A stretch of DNA of 64,000 bases from a virus. Of this stretch, positions 1 through 7,271 are shown piece after piece (within the stretch, counting starts at the first letter, position 1; the number at the start of each line of letters is the position of its first letter). A program made the translations under genes and the position numbers. The notes below the pieces were generated by a model. The model ran no database searches and had not been told where the DNA came from. It saw only the letters and a list, made by a program, of their open reading frames with translations. The DNA is taken from IMG/VR virus record IMGVR_UViG_3300033145_000767, positions 1 to 64,000 of that record; one strand, written 5' to 3'.

Positions 1-461
1 GTTTGCCCTGCTATAAAAGTTTGTGCAGAATCATAAGCAGAATTAGCATAAACATTCCAGTTCTCACTCGCAGTTAATTGTTCTTGGTCTAATATTTCTC
101 CTGAACCTTTTAAAATGGTGTCAGTATCTTGCGTATGGTCTAATGTGTTAGCGTGTTTTTTGATGACAGCATCATCAATATCTTCTACTGAAGACGAAGG
201 TTTATCTTCTATACTGCCCCAAGATAATGATATAATATCTCCCTGGTCAGTCCAATCACTTAAAGAACCACTAGAAGCATTTAATGTCCATATATACAAA
301 TGACCGGTATCGTTGGTTATTCTACCATTATTAAGGGTATTCCCTGTTATAGGTAAGCTATTATATGTGTCTACGCCCTCTTGAAAATAAATTATCCCTG
401 CGTCATTTACAAGGTCAAACTTTCCTGAAATAGGGTTAAAAACTTGTTTATATAAACTCAT
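1..461 (-). CDS. Virion-like protein, N-terminal part (cut by window edge)
   Basis: Open reading frame on the minus strand that runs off the left edge; it starts with ATG (MSLYKQVFNPISG) at 461. It has no catalytic motif. The text is rich in Gly, Ser, Thr, Asn and Trp with short beta-type stretches (GHLYIWTLNASSGSLSDW), as in phage tail or appendage proteins. It is followed upstream by two further minus-strand genes, so it is probably at the end of the late structural operon. A fibre, collar or tail-tip protein is an inference; only about 153 residues are visible. Confidence 0.6.
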   Translation of the reverse strand, partial: MSLYKQVFNPISGKFDLVNDAGIIYFQEGVDTYNSLPITGNTLNNGRITNDTGHLYIWTLNASSGSLSDWTDQGDIISLSWGSIEDKPSSSVEDIDDAVIKKHANTLDHTQDTDTILKGSGEILDQEQLTASENWNVYANSAYDSAQTFIAGQ

Positions 462-476
462 AATAAATTCCTTATC

Positions 477-701
477 TTATAATTTCCAGTGGTCTAAAGT
501 GTAAAATGGGTAGGTATTAGGTGATGCTATAACAGTTGCAAATGCATCTGTTGTTAAACAAAATCTTGTAGAATCCGTAGCAGTTTCTATTTTTCTAATT
601 AAAACTTGTGCAAATTTATTAACATACACATAGTAATCATAACTACCTACAGTTACTTTTTCATGGAATTCAAACCCTTCAATTGCTTTATAATGAGCCA
701 T
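477..701 (-). CDS. Small hypothetical protein (74 aa), late arm
   Basis: 74 residues, start MAHYKAIEGFEFHEKV, predicted compact beta-rich fold (alternating hydrophobics in VGSYDYYVYVNKFAQVLIRKI). The family is not recognised. It overlaps the stop of the upstream gene by one base and lies 15 bases from the next virion-like gene, so it is co-transcribed with it. A small virion accessory protein is possible. Confidence 0.6.
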   Translation of the reverse strand: MAHYKAIEGFEFHEKVTVGSYDYYVYVNKFAQVLIRKIETATDSTRFCLTTDAFATVIASPNTYPFYTLDHWKL

Positions 702-1459
702 TAGTTACTCCTCTTTATATCTTCCTGTATTTTATCAAATAATTCTATTCTATAGTTTTCATATAACCATGGAATATAATCTTCTGCTACATTAAGAATT
801 AAACACACATCTTTTAATGTAATCTTTTTCTCATAATATAAACGAAATGTATGCTCATTAAATAGTAAGCCACCCCTTACAAACCAAGGATGTTCCATTA
901 TTGTATCTTTTTCTTTATCTAGTCTTCGTCTTACTAATTGTAAGTTTTGACAACTATCGCATCTATAAGTATAATTAGCCCTATTCTCTGGGTCATTTAT
1001 ATACTTTTTAAATCTAGCTTTTAATATATTTAAGGCCTTTACAGCATCATTACCTGATTTATCTTCTTCTTCTAATAAACCTAATTGCTTCTTTATTTTA
1101 ATGCATTGCTCAATTGCTTTATTATAAGCTTCTAGTTCTTTATGAGGTTGTGCATTATCTTTAGTACTTGAAGAATTTAACGATAGCTGTATTCTATGGA
1201 TAACAAGTTCTAAATAAGTTAGTTGCTTAAGTAGTTCCTTGTCAGATGGGTTATCTATACTGCCCGTTTTTAAATACTTGCGAATTAAGGTATAATAAAA
1301 TTCTACTTCTTTCTTTTTAGTAAGCCCTATATGCCATTCCTCATTAAAGTCTTCGCCTTCCATCTTAACTTTAACTGCTTTTTGAAGAGCCTCTTCATTA
1401 TCCTTATATTGGGCTAAGTGCTTGATTTTATTATAATACTTTTGCTCTCTGTCTGTCAT
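701..1459 (-). CDS. Hypothetical protein with helical N-terminus and CxxC site (252 aa)
   Basis: The ATG at 1459 (MTDREQKYYNKIKHL) is preferred because AAGG lies 7 bases upstream; an ATG 27 bases further up has no ribosome site. The first 150 residues are charged and mostly helical. Residues around 165-172 carry CDSCQ, which could be half of a metal site. The C-terminal 80 residues contain an aromatic-rich segment (FRLYYEKKITLKDVCLIL) resembling a small helix-turn-helix. Not recognised. It sits between the HNH gene and virion-like genes on the same strand. Confidence 0.6.
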   Translation of the reverse strand: MTDREQKYYNKIKHLAQYKDNEEALQKAVKVKMEGEDFNEEWHIGLTKKKEVEFYYTLIRKYLKTGSIDNPSDKELLKQLTYLELVIHRIQLSLNSSSTKDNAQPHKELEAYNKAIEQCIKIKKQLGLLEEEDKSGNDAVKALNILKARFKKYINDPENRANYTYRCDSCQNLQLVRRRLDKEKDTIMEHPWFVRGGLLFNEHTFRLYYEKKITLKDVCLILNVAEDYIPWLYENYRIELFDKIQEDIKRSN

Positions 1460-1476
1460 TTTAAACCTTATCTTTG

Positions 1477-1502
1477 TGGAGCTCATGGAAAGAATCGAAC
1501 TC
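1477..1502 (-). other. tRNA 3'-half-like fragment
   Basis: Read on the minus strand, this contains GAGTTCGATTC followed by a stretch ending in GCTCCA, which looks like a T-arm plus a 3' acceptor with CCA. No matching 5' half is present: the bases upstream encode the end of the HNH endonuclease. It may be the relic of a tRNA gene invaded by the endonuclease, or chance similarity. Confidence 0.25.
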
Positions 1503-1822
1503 TAATCTCTTGAATGAAATTTTCTATGGCAATTAGAACATAATACTTCACATTTTTCTATTTCTTTTTTAATCCTTTTAAATGAATAGAAATGATGCAT
1601 AGCCCCAACTGTAAAATCTTTTTTACTGGGGTCTATATGGTGAAAGTCAAGGCATCTAATATCTTTTTCTCCACAAGAATTACATTTTAGTGTTTTCTTA
1701 AAAGATATGAACTCTTTTTTATTTTTAGCTCTCCAAGCATAGTTAATAGCAATTCGTCTTTTTTTATTCTTTTCATACCATTGCTTACCATAAGCTCTCA
1801 TGTCTTCTTTGTTTTTATACAT
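1502..1822 (-). CDS. HNH homing endonuclease (106 aa)
   Basis: Classic small HNH nuclease. CNSCG and CSNCH zinc pairs surround LDFHHIDPSKKDFTVG (HH-I-DP core) and the fold ends in EVLCSNCHRKFHSRD. The N-terminal 40 residues are Arg/Lys/Trp rich, as in DNA-binding leaders of this family. It nicks or cuts double-stranded DNA and probably spreads by homing. It lies between a tRNA-like 3' fragment and a large gene-free structured region, a common insertion setting for such genes. Confidence 0.9.
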   Translation of the reverse strand: MYKNKEDMRAYGKQWYEKNKKRRIAINYAWRAKNKKEFISFKKTLKCNSCGEKDIRCLDFHHIDPSKKDFTVGAMHHFYSFKRIKKEIEKCEVLCSNCHRKFHSRD

Positions 1823-3300
1823 TAATTTCTCTTCTAGGAGGTGAGTTGAACACCCACCTATATCTTAGGTTAGTTTAGATTATACCAATAGTCTCTTAGT
1901 TATTTTTCCCTTAGGGGGCATCCTTTACTATGTGCGTAGTAATCTAAATTGCAATTGGCTAGGGCATGGAAATCCTTTTACAGCCCCAGATGGTAGTGGT
2001 TAGCCAGTTGTAAGCTTTTTAGTCATATGAGGGATATATTCCCTTATTTGTAACCTTTAGTTTTTAAGCAACATCAGTTTACTGGACTTATTAACCACTT
2101 GGTAGACAAGGGCAGAATATACCCTTACCTATATATAAGTATAGGAATATATAAAGGATTCTTTAGCTTTATTTTAAAATAATTCCTATTATCTACCATT
2201 ATCTTCTATTAGTTCTTATTTATACTTAAATCGCCGTTTTGTTCTTTCCGAGTCCATTCGTTCCTCTTACTGCGTAAGTGTTACTCATTCCCTCGTTAAA
2301 GTTAGAAAACAACGGTATAACCTAATAGCGTGCTTTCTAACTTCTAAAAGCTTATACCCTAGGGGGTTACAACTATGCCATAGAGACATCTGCTTTTATC
2401 TACCCTAACATGTGCTAAATATCTACCCTGTTGCTATTAAACAATTTAGAACTTCGGGCTTTAATATTTCCCATATTAAACCCCTTGTAAACAAAGGGGT
2501 TATATCAATAAATGCTGTTTTAGTACAATTACTCACATCTACCTAGTTTCTGCCCTGTTGGTACTAAACGACTTACACCAATATTAAAACATTCACCCTC
2601 TGAGAGCATACAAGATTACTTATATACACTTCAACCATCTTACGATAGTAAGTATAGGATTAAAACAGGAAAAGTTTAGGTATTTCTCAAAATAATAGCT
2701 ATATTCCAATGGTGTAGAGGGTAGCATGCCCTTGAGCCACAGAAACGCTAGGTGTCTACCGTAATAGACCCTTGACCCCCAGTAGGTTATACCGTTAGGT
2801 ATACCCTTACTACACCGTTATTATACCCGTAAAAACCTCCAGCGTCAGCTCCAAATACCGTAGGCTCCTAAAATAAAATCTGGGAGGAATGTGCTAATCC
2901 TAACCCCTCCCCCAGCTCTATCCCTTGTTACTCCATACACTTATGATTCCATGGGTAAAGGTTTACACACTATCCTATTAGGTTATACTGTAGCAGTACA
3001 CACACATAGTCCAATATATACTCTTATATTATAATACTGTTGCCCTGTGTTGTAGTGTTGTTTTAATACTTATTACTTGCATTCCTCAGGGTATGCTATA
3101 ACATCTTTTTTATTTACTAGGCTAATAACAGGCACTTTACACCAGATAATATTATAAGGTATATTTAAGACACTTTAAGCGATAGGCTATAGGTTCATAC
3201 CATTAAAGGTTAAACAGGCTTAAAAAGGTATCTGCAATGTTTTTAAAGGGGTATGCAACAGGGGGAGGGGGTATAGTTATTATCTTATTTTATAGGCAAT
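1823..3300. ncRNA. 1.5 kb gene-free, highly structured region; candidate large ornate RNA
   Basis: No open frame of useful size on either strand, although coding density elsewhere is near complete. Many helices can be drawn by eye: CAATTGGCTA 1952-1961 with TAGCCAGTTG 2001-2010; CTTAC/GTAAG 2267-2279; GTTAGAAA 2301-2308 with TTTCTAAC 2334-2341; AACCCCTT/AAGGGGTT 2479-2501; a long-range GGTGTAGAGGGTA 2711-2723 with TACCCT..CTACACC 2802-2816; GGGAGG/CCTCCC near 2882-2911. A motif CCCTGTTGSTAYTAAAC recurs at about 2426 and 2552. T-G pairs at 1955 and 2710 favour the plus strand, but the hairpin 1840-1858 favours minus, so the strand is left open. GOLLD- or ROOL-type RNA of phages is the known analogue to test. 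Confidence 0.5.
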
Positions 3301-3337
3301 AAAAAAAGGGGCAAGCTGTTAGGCTTGCCCCTTTTGT
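3301..3337 (-). terminator. Strong rho-independent terminator, probably bidirectional
   Basis: A perfect 9-bp stem GGGGCAAGC (3308-3316) / GCTTGCCCC (3323-3331) has a 6-base loop. Seven T follow on the minus strand and four T on the plus strand. It ends the basic-protein gene at 3347-3739 and could also stop plus-strand transcripts of the structured region 1823-3300. Confidence 0.9.
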
Positions 3338-3346
3338 AGCAGGGTA

Positions 3347-3739
3347 TTATTTGCTTGTAACTAAGTTGCCTGTGTTATCTACCTTGTTACCTCTTAGGTT
3401 AAAAACACATACCAGATTACTAAATTCCAGAGGGTTTTTATGGTGTTTACTTTGCAGTACACCATAAATGGTTCTTGCCTTACCAGAATTTAAGGCTTTA
3501 ATACCTGCTGTTATAGCCTTATTAATGTTAGTGTAACCTGTTTTTTCCTCTAACATTTTCATACTACTTGCCAGATAAATTTTATCACCTTTGTTAACCT
3601 TTTTTGACCTGCTGTAAGTATTTTTTGCTGTAGATTGAATAGAGGTTTTAATTACTGCTTTTTTACTGACAGTCTTTTTGCTCTTAATTGTTACTGACTT
3701 ACTGCTTTTTTTTGCCTGTTTTTTAATTGCCTTTTTCAT
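3347..3739 (-). CDS. Lysine-rich basic protein with histone-tail-like N-terminus (130 aa)
   Basis: The ATG at 3739 is chosen because GGGAGG lies 5 bases upstream. Residues 1-50 are almost entirely Lys, Ala, Ser, Thr and Val (KKAIKKQAKK, SKKTVSKKAVIK), like the tails of histone H1 and bacterial histone-like proteins. Residues 55-130 form a separate small domain (IYLASSMKMLEEKTGYTNI). DNA binding or packing is likely; a head protein that travels with DNA is possible. It has its own terminator and lies next to the divergent control region. Confidence 0.75.
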   Translation of the reverse strand: MKKAIKKQAKKSSKSVTIKSKKTVSKKAVIKTSIQSTAKNTYSRSKKVNKGDKIYLASSMKMLEEKTGYTNINKAITAGIKALNSGKARTIYGVLQSKHHKNPLEFSNLVCVFNLRGNKVDNTGNLVTSK

Positions 3740-4290
3740 AATTCCTCCCATGTTACTGTTATAAAACAAATTAGTTATAATACCCTTTACAGCTTTATTA
3801 TCTTATAAAAATCCCCCCTTTGTTTTAGCATAATTTTTTGCCCCTCTTTTAATAGTGTATAGGCTCTATTGATTTTCCTCAGGCTTGCTTTTTTATGCTC
3901 TAGTAGTAATTGGATTTGTAAGATGTTTAATTTTCTCATAATTAAAGTATACCTGACGAATTTGAAAATTGCTAATGAATTTGCTATTTTTTTTTAAAAT
4001 CAATTTTGCAGCAGATTTAGGGGACTTTGGCATGATTATTGCTAAGGGAAATTATTTCGGGGATTTGTAGCAATTTCCGTGCCAATCCTCAGAAAAAATT
4101 ATTCCTTGCTTTCATCCATGGAGTGTATATAGGCAACTTGAAATACCTCTCCGAAATAGCCTTAAAATAAGGTTAAAAAAAATGCTTTTCCTATTAGCAA
4201 TTTGCAGCATTACATGGTATACTTTAACAGGTTCATTGAAAGCATTATTTTATAGTATGAGGTAAAAAGCACTCAGTAGGGAAAGCCCCT
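3740..4290. promoter_or_regulatory. Divergent control region with repeated TTAGCAATT motifs
   Basis: This intergenic stretch separates leftward and rightward genes. The motif TTAGCAATT or its reverse complement occurs at 3967-3975, 4038-4045, 4068-4075 and 4194-4202. The middle two form a cruciform: ATTGCTA/TAGCAAT inside TTGGCA 4027-4032 / TGCCAA 4080-4085. CCGAAAT at about 4150 is complementary to ATTTCGG at about 4054. An extended -10 (TGGTATACT) ends at 4223. It is likely to hold the operators and promoters for both arms; a replication origin is possible. Confidence 0.6.
4194..4223 (+). promoter_or_regulatory. Rightward promoter candidate with extended -10
   Basis: TGGTATACT at 4215-4223 matches the extended -10 found at several other operon starts in this genome. 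The -35 side is weak and overlaps a TTAGCAATT motif at 4194-4202, so a repressor bound there would block it. Confidence 0.45.
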
Positions 4291-4298
4291 CGTAAGTA

Positions 4299-4529
4299 TT
4301 GAGGAGGTTAGTACCAAAAGCCGAAAGGCTGTGGAAGGTAAAGTCCTTTCTGGGTATGGCGAACCGAGTTTCCTACAACGAAATTCTCTACCATATCGGG
4401 AAGAAGGGTACTGAAGCGAGGATAGCGGGATTCCTGATAAACTATAACTTAGTTGGAAAGAGTATAAAGCCTATTATATTATATAGGAACTTAACCTATA
4501 TATACCGAGATTTTAGGCGGGAAGAATAA
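4299..4529 (+). CDS. Doubtful small gene or structured RNA segment
   Basis: An open frame of 76 codons from TTG, or 57 from the first ATG at 4356 (MANRVSYNEILYHIGKKG). No convincing ribosome site precedes that ATG. GC content is higher than in neighbours. The DNA holds a GCC-GAAA-GGC tetraloop hairpin at about 4319-4328, a CCTC/GAGG hairpin just before it, and GGAAGG/CCTTTC pairing. It may therefore be part of the structured RNA that continues to 4660 rather than a protein gene. Confidence 0.3.
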   Translation: MRRLVPKAERLWKVKSFLGMANRVSYNEILYHIGKKGTEARIAGFLINYNLVGKSIKPIILYRNLTYIYRDFRREE

Positions 4530-4551
4530 AAAAACTCCCCACTACTTAATC

Positions 4552-4660
4552 CCCTGCTGATAACATAGCAGGCTAATCTAATGGTTATCCGACATGGCTG
4601 GCATGGTACGGTGTGGGATGCTCGGTAAGATAATATCCGAGTTAAAAGAAAGCATACTAT
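4552..4660 (+). ncRNA. Structured non-coding segment
   Basis: Gene-free. The hairpin CCTGCT/AGCAGG (4552-4571) competes with GATAAC/GTTATC pairing across the same bases, and CTCGG/CCGAG forms a second hairpin at about 4620-4640. Downstream of it lies a separate promoter-like sequence, so this may be the 3' part of a small RNA starting near 4230. Confidence 0.35.
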
Positions 4661-4687
4661 TTGACAGTAGGGAGAACATCCTATAAT
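4661..4687 (+). promoter_or_regulatory. Sigma70-type promoter
   Basis: TTGACA at 4661-4666 and TATAAT at 4682-4687 are both perfect consensus boxes, but the spacer is only 15 bp. It would drive the early operon that starts with the folded leader 4715-4798 and the gene at 4834. Confidence 0.6.
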
Positions 4688-4714
4688 GATATAAAGTATG
4701 GTTAAAATGTCGAA

Positions 4715-4798
4715 ATGGGAGCATACAATTATTTAGTTACCTTTATATAAGGGGCTAACCTTGCGTTCCCATAGGCTATATATAGTGATATGATAGCC
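4715..4798 (+). ncRNA. Folded 5' leader of the first early operon
   Basis: Outer stem ATGGGA 4715-4720 / TCCCAT 4767-4772 encloses a GTTA-CCTT/AAGG-TAAC hairpin. A second hairpin, GGCTAT 4774-4779 / ATAGCC 4793-4798, follows. CCCT at its end could also pair with the AGGG of the ribosome site ahead of 4834, giving a possible way to control translation. Confidence 0.45.
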
Positions 4799-4833
4799 CT
4801 GAGGAAGACAAATCACTTAACAAGGGAGGAAAT

Positions 4834-5007
4834 ATGCAAAAAGATTTACATGATTTTTTATTAGAGGCTTGGAATCAAACAGAACACGGATGTATCAGCT
4901 TAGTAAACATAAAAGTTAGGGCAGAAAATGAAAAAGAAGCAAAAGAGAAAGCAAGGAAACTTGTTGATAGGGAAAGATTTACAGTAACCCATGTAACAGC
5001 TGCATAA
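4834..5007 (+). CDS. Small early protein, tandem paralogue of next gene (57 aa)
   Basis: It starts after AAGGGAGG. The core VNIKVRAENEKEAKEKARKL resembles the core of the next protein (LIKLRVKAKNDKEALIKAKRL) and, more weakly, the 46-aa protein at 21825. The pattern is a beta strand followed by an Ala/Lys helix, as in small phage proteins that handle a substrate through a beta-alpha unit. Function unknown. Confidence 0.7.
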   Translation: MQKDLHDFLLEAWNQTEHGCISLVNIKVRAENEKEAKEKARKLVDRERFTVTHVTAA

Positions 5008-5022
5008 GCAGGGGAGAAAAAA

Positions 5023-5235
5023 ATGAAAGATGATGTAGATATTAAATCCAAAGGTTTAATTGAGGAAGTAAAAAGGTATATCATCCACGGGTGGAATTAT
5101 GTGGGGGTTAGTAAAAATGATAAGGAACTAATAAAATTAAGGGTTAAAGCAAAAAATGATAAGGAGGCTTTAATTAAAGCAAAAAGATTAGCAACTAGGG
5201 ATAATTATAATATAGTTGAAATAAGGGAGATTTAA
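5023..5235 (+). CDS. Small early protein, paralogue of preceding gene (70 aa)
   Basis: MKDDVDIKSKGLIEEVKRY... with a GGGGAG ribosome site. The C-terminal 40 residues repeat the strand-helix core of the gene before it, so the pair arose by tandem duplication. Function unknown. Confidence 0.7.
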   Translation: MKDDVDIKSKGLIEEVKRYIIHGWNYVGVSKNDKELIKLRVKAKNDKEALIKAKRLATRDNYNIVEIREI

Positions 5236-5250
5236 ACAAAGGGAGGCAAC

Positions 5251-5670
5251 ATGGATAGGGTAAAAGGCAGATGTATTCATCTAATGGAATATGAGTGTTG
5301 TGCAATATGTTCAGGTCTTATGGAAAAGAAAGAAAAACAGCAACTGGAATATAGTGATGTAAGAGTACGGAGGTCAGAGGCTAGGGCAAGGCGTTTATAT
5401 ATGCAGGAATCTAGCAAGTTTTTCGCTACAAAGCACGCAGAACCCTACACAGATGAGGAATTGAAATATATCATTGTTAATACTAAGGATACCACAAGGC
5501 AAGATACCGAAATATTTTATAATATAGCAAAGGAAGTAAAAAGAAGGCTTGGTAGTATTGAATGGTTATGGAATTATATATGGCGTGAAGGATTTAATAA
5601 TGTTTTAAAAGCTGGTTATGATAATAAACTATATGAAAGAGTCCAACAATTAAAAAAGGGGTTAGTGTAA
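5251..5670 (+). CDS. Zinc-finger-type protein, paralogue of 11116-11547 (139 aa)
   Basis: N-terminal C-x-H...C-x2-C knuckle (CIHLMEYECCAICSG), then a basic helix and PYTDEELKYII. The same plan (CKH..CIYC.G then VYVDSELQYIL) occurs in the protein encoded inside the amidoligase cluster at 11116. Probably a small metal-binding DNA- or protein-binding factor. The stop overlaps the next start by one base. Confidence 0.7.
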   Translation: MDRVKGRCIHLMEYECCAICSGLMEKKEKQQLEYSDVRVRRSEARARRLYMQESSKFFATKHAEPYTDEELKYIIVNTKDTTRQDTEIFYNIAKEVKRRLGSIEWLWNYIWREGFNNVLKAGYDNKLYERVQQLKKGLV

Positions 5671-5861
5671 TGAGGTGTCCTCATTGTAATTATGTTCATA
5701 ATGAAATGAATGAATTTAACGAATGGGTGGAAGGAGAACATGGGGATTTTTATACAAATGATGTGTCTTTAATGCTAAGAGGGGCAGGGTTGGGAATTGG
5801 AGATGTAGAATCTAAACTTATAAAAGGATGCCCTAAATGCAACAAATTATTTATGTTATAA
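5670..5861 (+). CDS. Zinc-ribbon protein (63 aa)
   Basis: Two Cys pairs at the ends (CPHC near residue 3 and CPKC near residue 55) enclose an acidic middle. This is a small zinc-ribbon fold. Translationally coupled to the gene before it. Role unknown. Confidence 0.7.
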   Translation: MRCPHCNYVHNEMNEFNEWVEGEHGDFYTNDVSLMLRGAGLGIGDVESKLIKGCPKCNKLFML

Positions 5862-5881
5862 TTAAAAAGGGAGGCTGTATA

Positions 5882-6010
5882 ATGTTTTATTGTATAGTTT
5901 GTAAGGAATGGCATGACTATTCGGAAAGTTTAGCCTGGGTAAGAAAAAGAAAAGGTAAGATATTAGGATTGGTTTGTGATGATTGTATAGATAATATTGA
6001 AAGGGAATAG
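5882..6010 (+). CDS. Small zinc-binding protein (42 aa)
   Basis: MFYCIVCKEW at the start and LVCDDCIDN at the end give two CxxC pairs around a basic linker, a minimal zinc ribbon. Ribosome site GGGAGG. Function unknown. Confidence 0.6.
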   Translation: MFYCIVCKEWHDYSESLAWVRKRKGKILGLVCDDCIDNIERE

Positions 6011-6012
6011 TC

Positions 6013-6123
6013 ATGAGGATGCATATGTTTCCACAGAGCAAAATGAGATTATCATTTATATTAGCATTTATCCTAATATTCGCTTTAATACTAAATACTC
6101 TGGGAAATTGCTACACGCTATAA
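6013..6123 (+). CDS. Small single-pass membrane peptide (36 aa)
   Basis: MRMHMFPQSK followed by about 20 hydrophobic residues (LSFILAFILIFALIL). It starts two bases after the previous stop. Only the membrane segment supports it. Confidence 0.45.
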   Translation: MRMHMFPQSKMRLSFILAFILIFALILNTLGNCYTL

Positions 6124-6131
6124 CTAATTGA

Positions 6132-6240
6132 GGGGGTAATACCGATAAGGTAATGGGAGGTCGAAACTCTCCATGGTAAGGTAGATAGTAATCTACTACT
6201 GCTTACTATGTAGGTATATCCCCTTATTTTTAATAAGGGA
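6132..6240 (+). ncRNA. tRNA-like folded leader with switch-type ribosome-site hairpin
   Basis: A 7-bp closing stem GGGGGTA 6132-6138 / TATCCCC 6217-6223 (one G-U) encloses TACC-GATAA-GGTA, a 7-base-loop hairpin with GTCGAAA in the loop, and a long hairpin GTAAG-GTAGAT/ATCTAC-CTTAC. The closing strand CCCC also belongs to CCCTTAT 6221-6227, which can pair with ATAAGGG just before the ATG at 6248 and hide its ribosome site. The two pairings exclude each other, so this looks like a translation switch for the radical SAM gene. Confidence 0.5.
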
Positions 6241-6247
6241 GGCAGTA

Positions 6248-6742
6248 ATGAAAAAGTTAAGGCTACTAATAACTGAGGATTGTAATAGGTCTTGCAAAGG
6301 ATGTTGTAATAAAGATTGGGATTTAAAGTCTTTACCTATAAATAAAGGTTATAAAGGCTATAAGGAAATAATGCTTACAGGTGGAGAGCCTATGTTATAC
6401 CCTAATCTTATTATAAAGATATGCAAGGAAATTAGAGAGCAAACTGATTGCCCTATATACCTATATACCGCAAAGGTTGAGGTATTATATGATATATTGG
6501 AAGTAATGTTTAATTTAAGCGGGATTTGTTTAACATTACATGAACAAAAGGATGTAAAACCTTTTATATATTTTAGTAATATGCTAAATCAGCTAGGAGC
6601 TAAAGGCTCTTTTAGGTTAAACATATTTAAAGGGATTAATACATACAATGTAGATTTATCTGCATGGAAGGTAAGAAAAGATATGGTATGGATGAAGAAT
6701 TGTCCTATACCAAAAGATGAAGTTTTTAAAAGGTATAACTAA
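6248..6742 (+). CDS. Minimal radical SAM enzyme (164 aa)
   Basis: DCNRSCKGCC gives the CX3CX2C iron-sulfur motif at residues 12-19, and MLTGGEPMLY (41-50) is the GGEP motif that binds the SAM amino group. At 164 residues it is shorter than the 7-carboxy-7-deazaguanine synthase (QueE) or activase families it resembles, with only about half a barrel. It should cleave SAM to a 5'-deoxyadenosyl radical; the substrate is unknown. It sits behind a possible RNA switch. Confidence 0.8.
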   Translation: MKKLRLLITEDCNRSCKGCCNKDWDLKSLPINKGYKGYKEIMLTGGEPMLYPNLIIKICKEIREQTDCPIYLYTAKVEVLYDILEVMFNLSGICLTLHEQKDVKPFIYFSNMLNQLGAKGSFRLNIFKGINTYNVDLSAWKVRKDMVWMKNCPIPKDEVFKRYN

Positions 6743-6760
6743 AACACTTGGGAGGGTGTC

Positions 6761-7030
6761 ATGGCTAAAAAATATATTCAATCAAGAGTACTGGATAAAA
6801 CAAAAGTTTATTCAAATGTAGGAAGTAAAATAGCAAAGCCTAAGAACAAAGGATATAAAGCATATACACATACCCTAAAGGCGGGGGAATCCTTAAAATG
6901 TTCATGCTGTAGATGTATGGCAAGGAGAAGTCAAGGACATAGGAAGGTATATATAATTACCCGTAAGAGTATTACAAGTGTATACTCCGTATTATGTTAT
7001 GAATGTAAGATTAAACTATTGAAGGGATAA
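6761..7030 (+). CDS. Basic Cys-rich protein (89 aa)
   Basis: Lys-rich N-terminus, then CSCCRC in the middle and CYEC near the end, so one zinc site is likely. Ribosome site GGGAGG. Not recognised. Confidence 0.65.
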   Translation: MAKKYIQSRVLDKTKVYSNVGSKIAKPKNKGYKAYTHTLKAGESLKCSCCRCMARRSQGHRKVYIITRKSITSVYSVLCYECKIKLLKG

Positions 7031-7031
7031 A

Positions 7032-7271
7032 ATGCCAAAACCTATTATTAAATTGACAGTATTGGAGGAACATTTGGGTTTTAGGTTAGAGGTTAATGGT
7101 ATAGCTTCCGACCTAATGGTTATCAATAATGTCCTATCAATGATTAGGAGTATATGGTATAGATTTCATGAAAAGTATGCTATACACTTAAAGGAAGAGT
7201 TGACCTTTGAATTAACTCAAGGAGAACTTGACTACGCTTTTGGTAGACAAGATTCCTTAGTTATATACTAA
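7032..7271 (+). CDS. Hypothetical protein (79 aa)
   Basis: Starts one base after the previous stop region and is probably translationally coupled. Beta-hairpin (IIKLTVLEEHLGFRLEVNG) followed by helices. No motif recognised. Confidence 0.6.
   Translation: MPKPIIKLTVLEEHLGFRLEVNGIASDLMVINNVLSMIRSIWYRFHEKYAIHLKEELTFELTQGELDYAFGRQDSLVIY

Noticed and set aside
1840-1858. T-arm-like TTCAACT loop on the minus strand, as if a tRNA ended here
   Set aside because: The bases form a simple 7-bp hairpin, and no acceptor, D-arm or anticodon arm of tRNA spacing can be drawn upstream.
1855-1900. Group I intron-like GAGACTA and AAGATATAG elements upstream of the HNH gene (minus strand)
   Set aside because: The second element lacks the AGTC needed to pair as P7, and no exons can be found on either side.
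6145-6165. GTCGAAAC resembling part of a hammerhead ribozyme core
   Set aside because: The required CTGATGA element is missing; the bases are explained by a hairpin loop.
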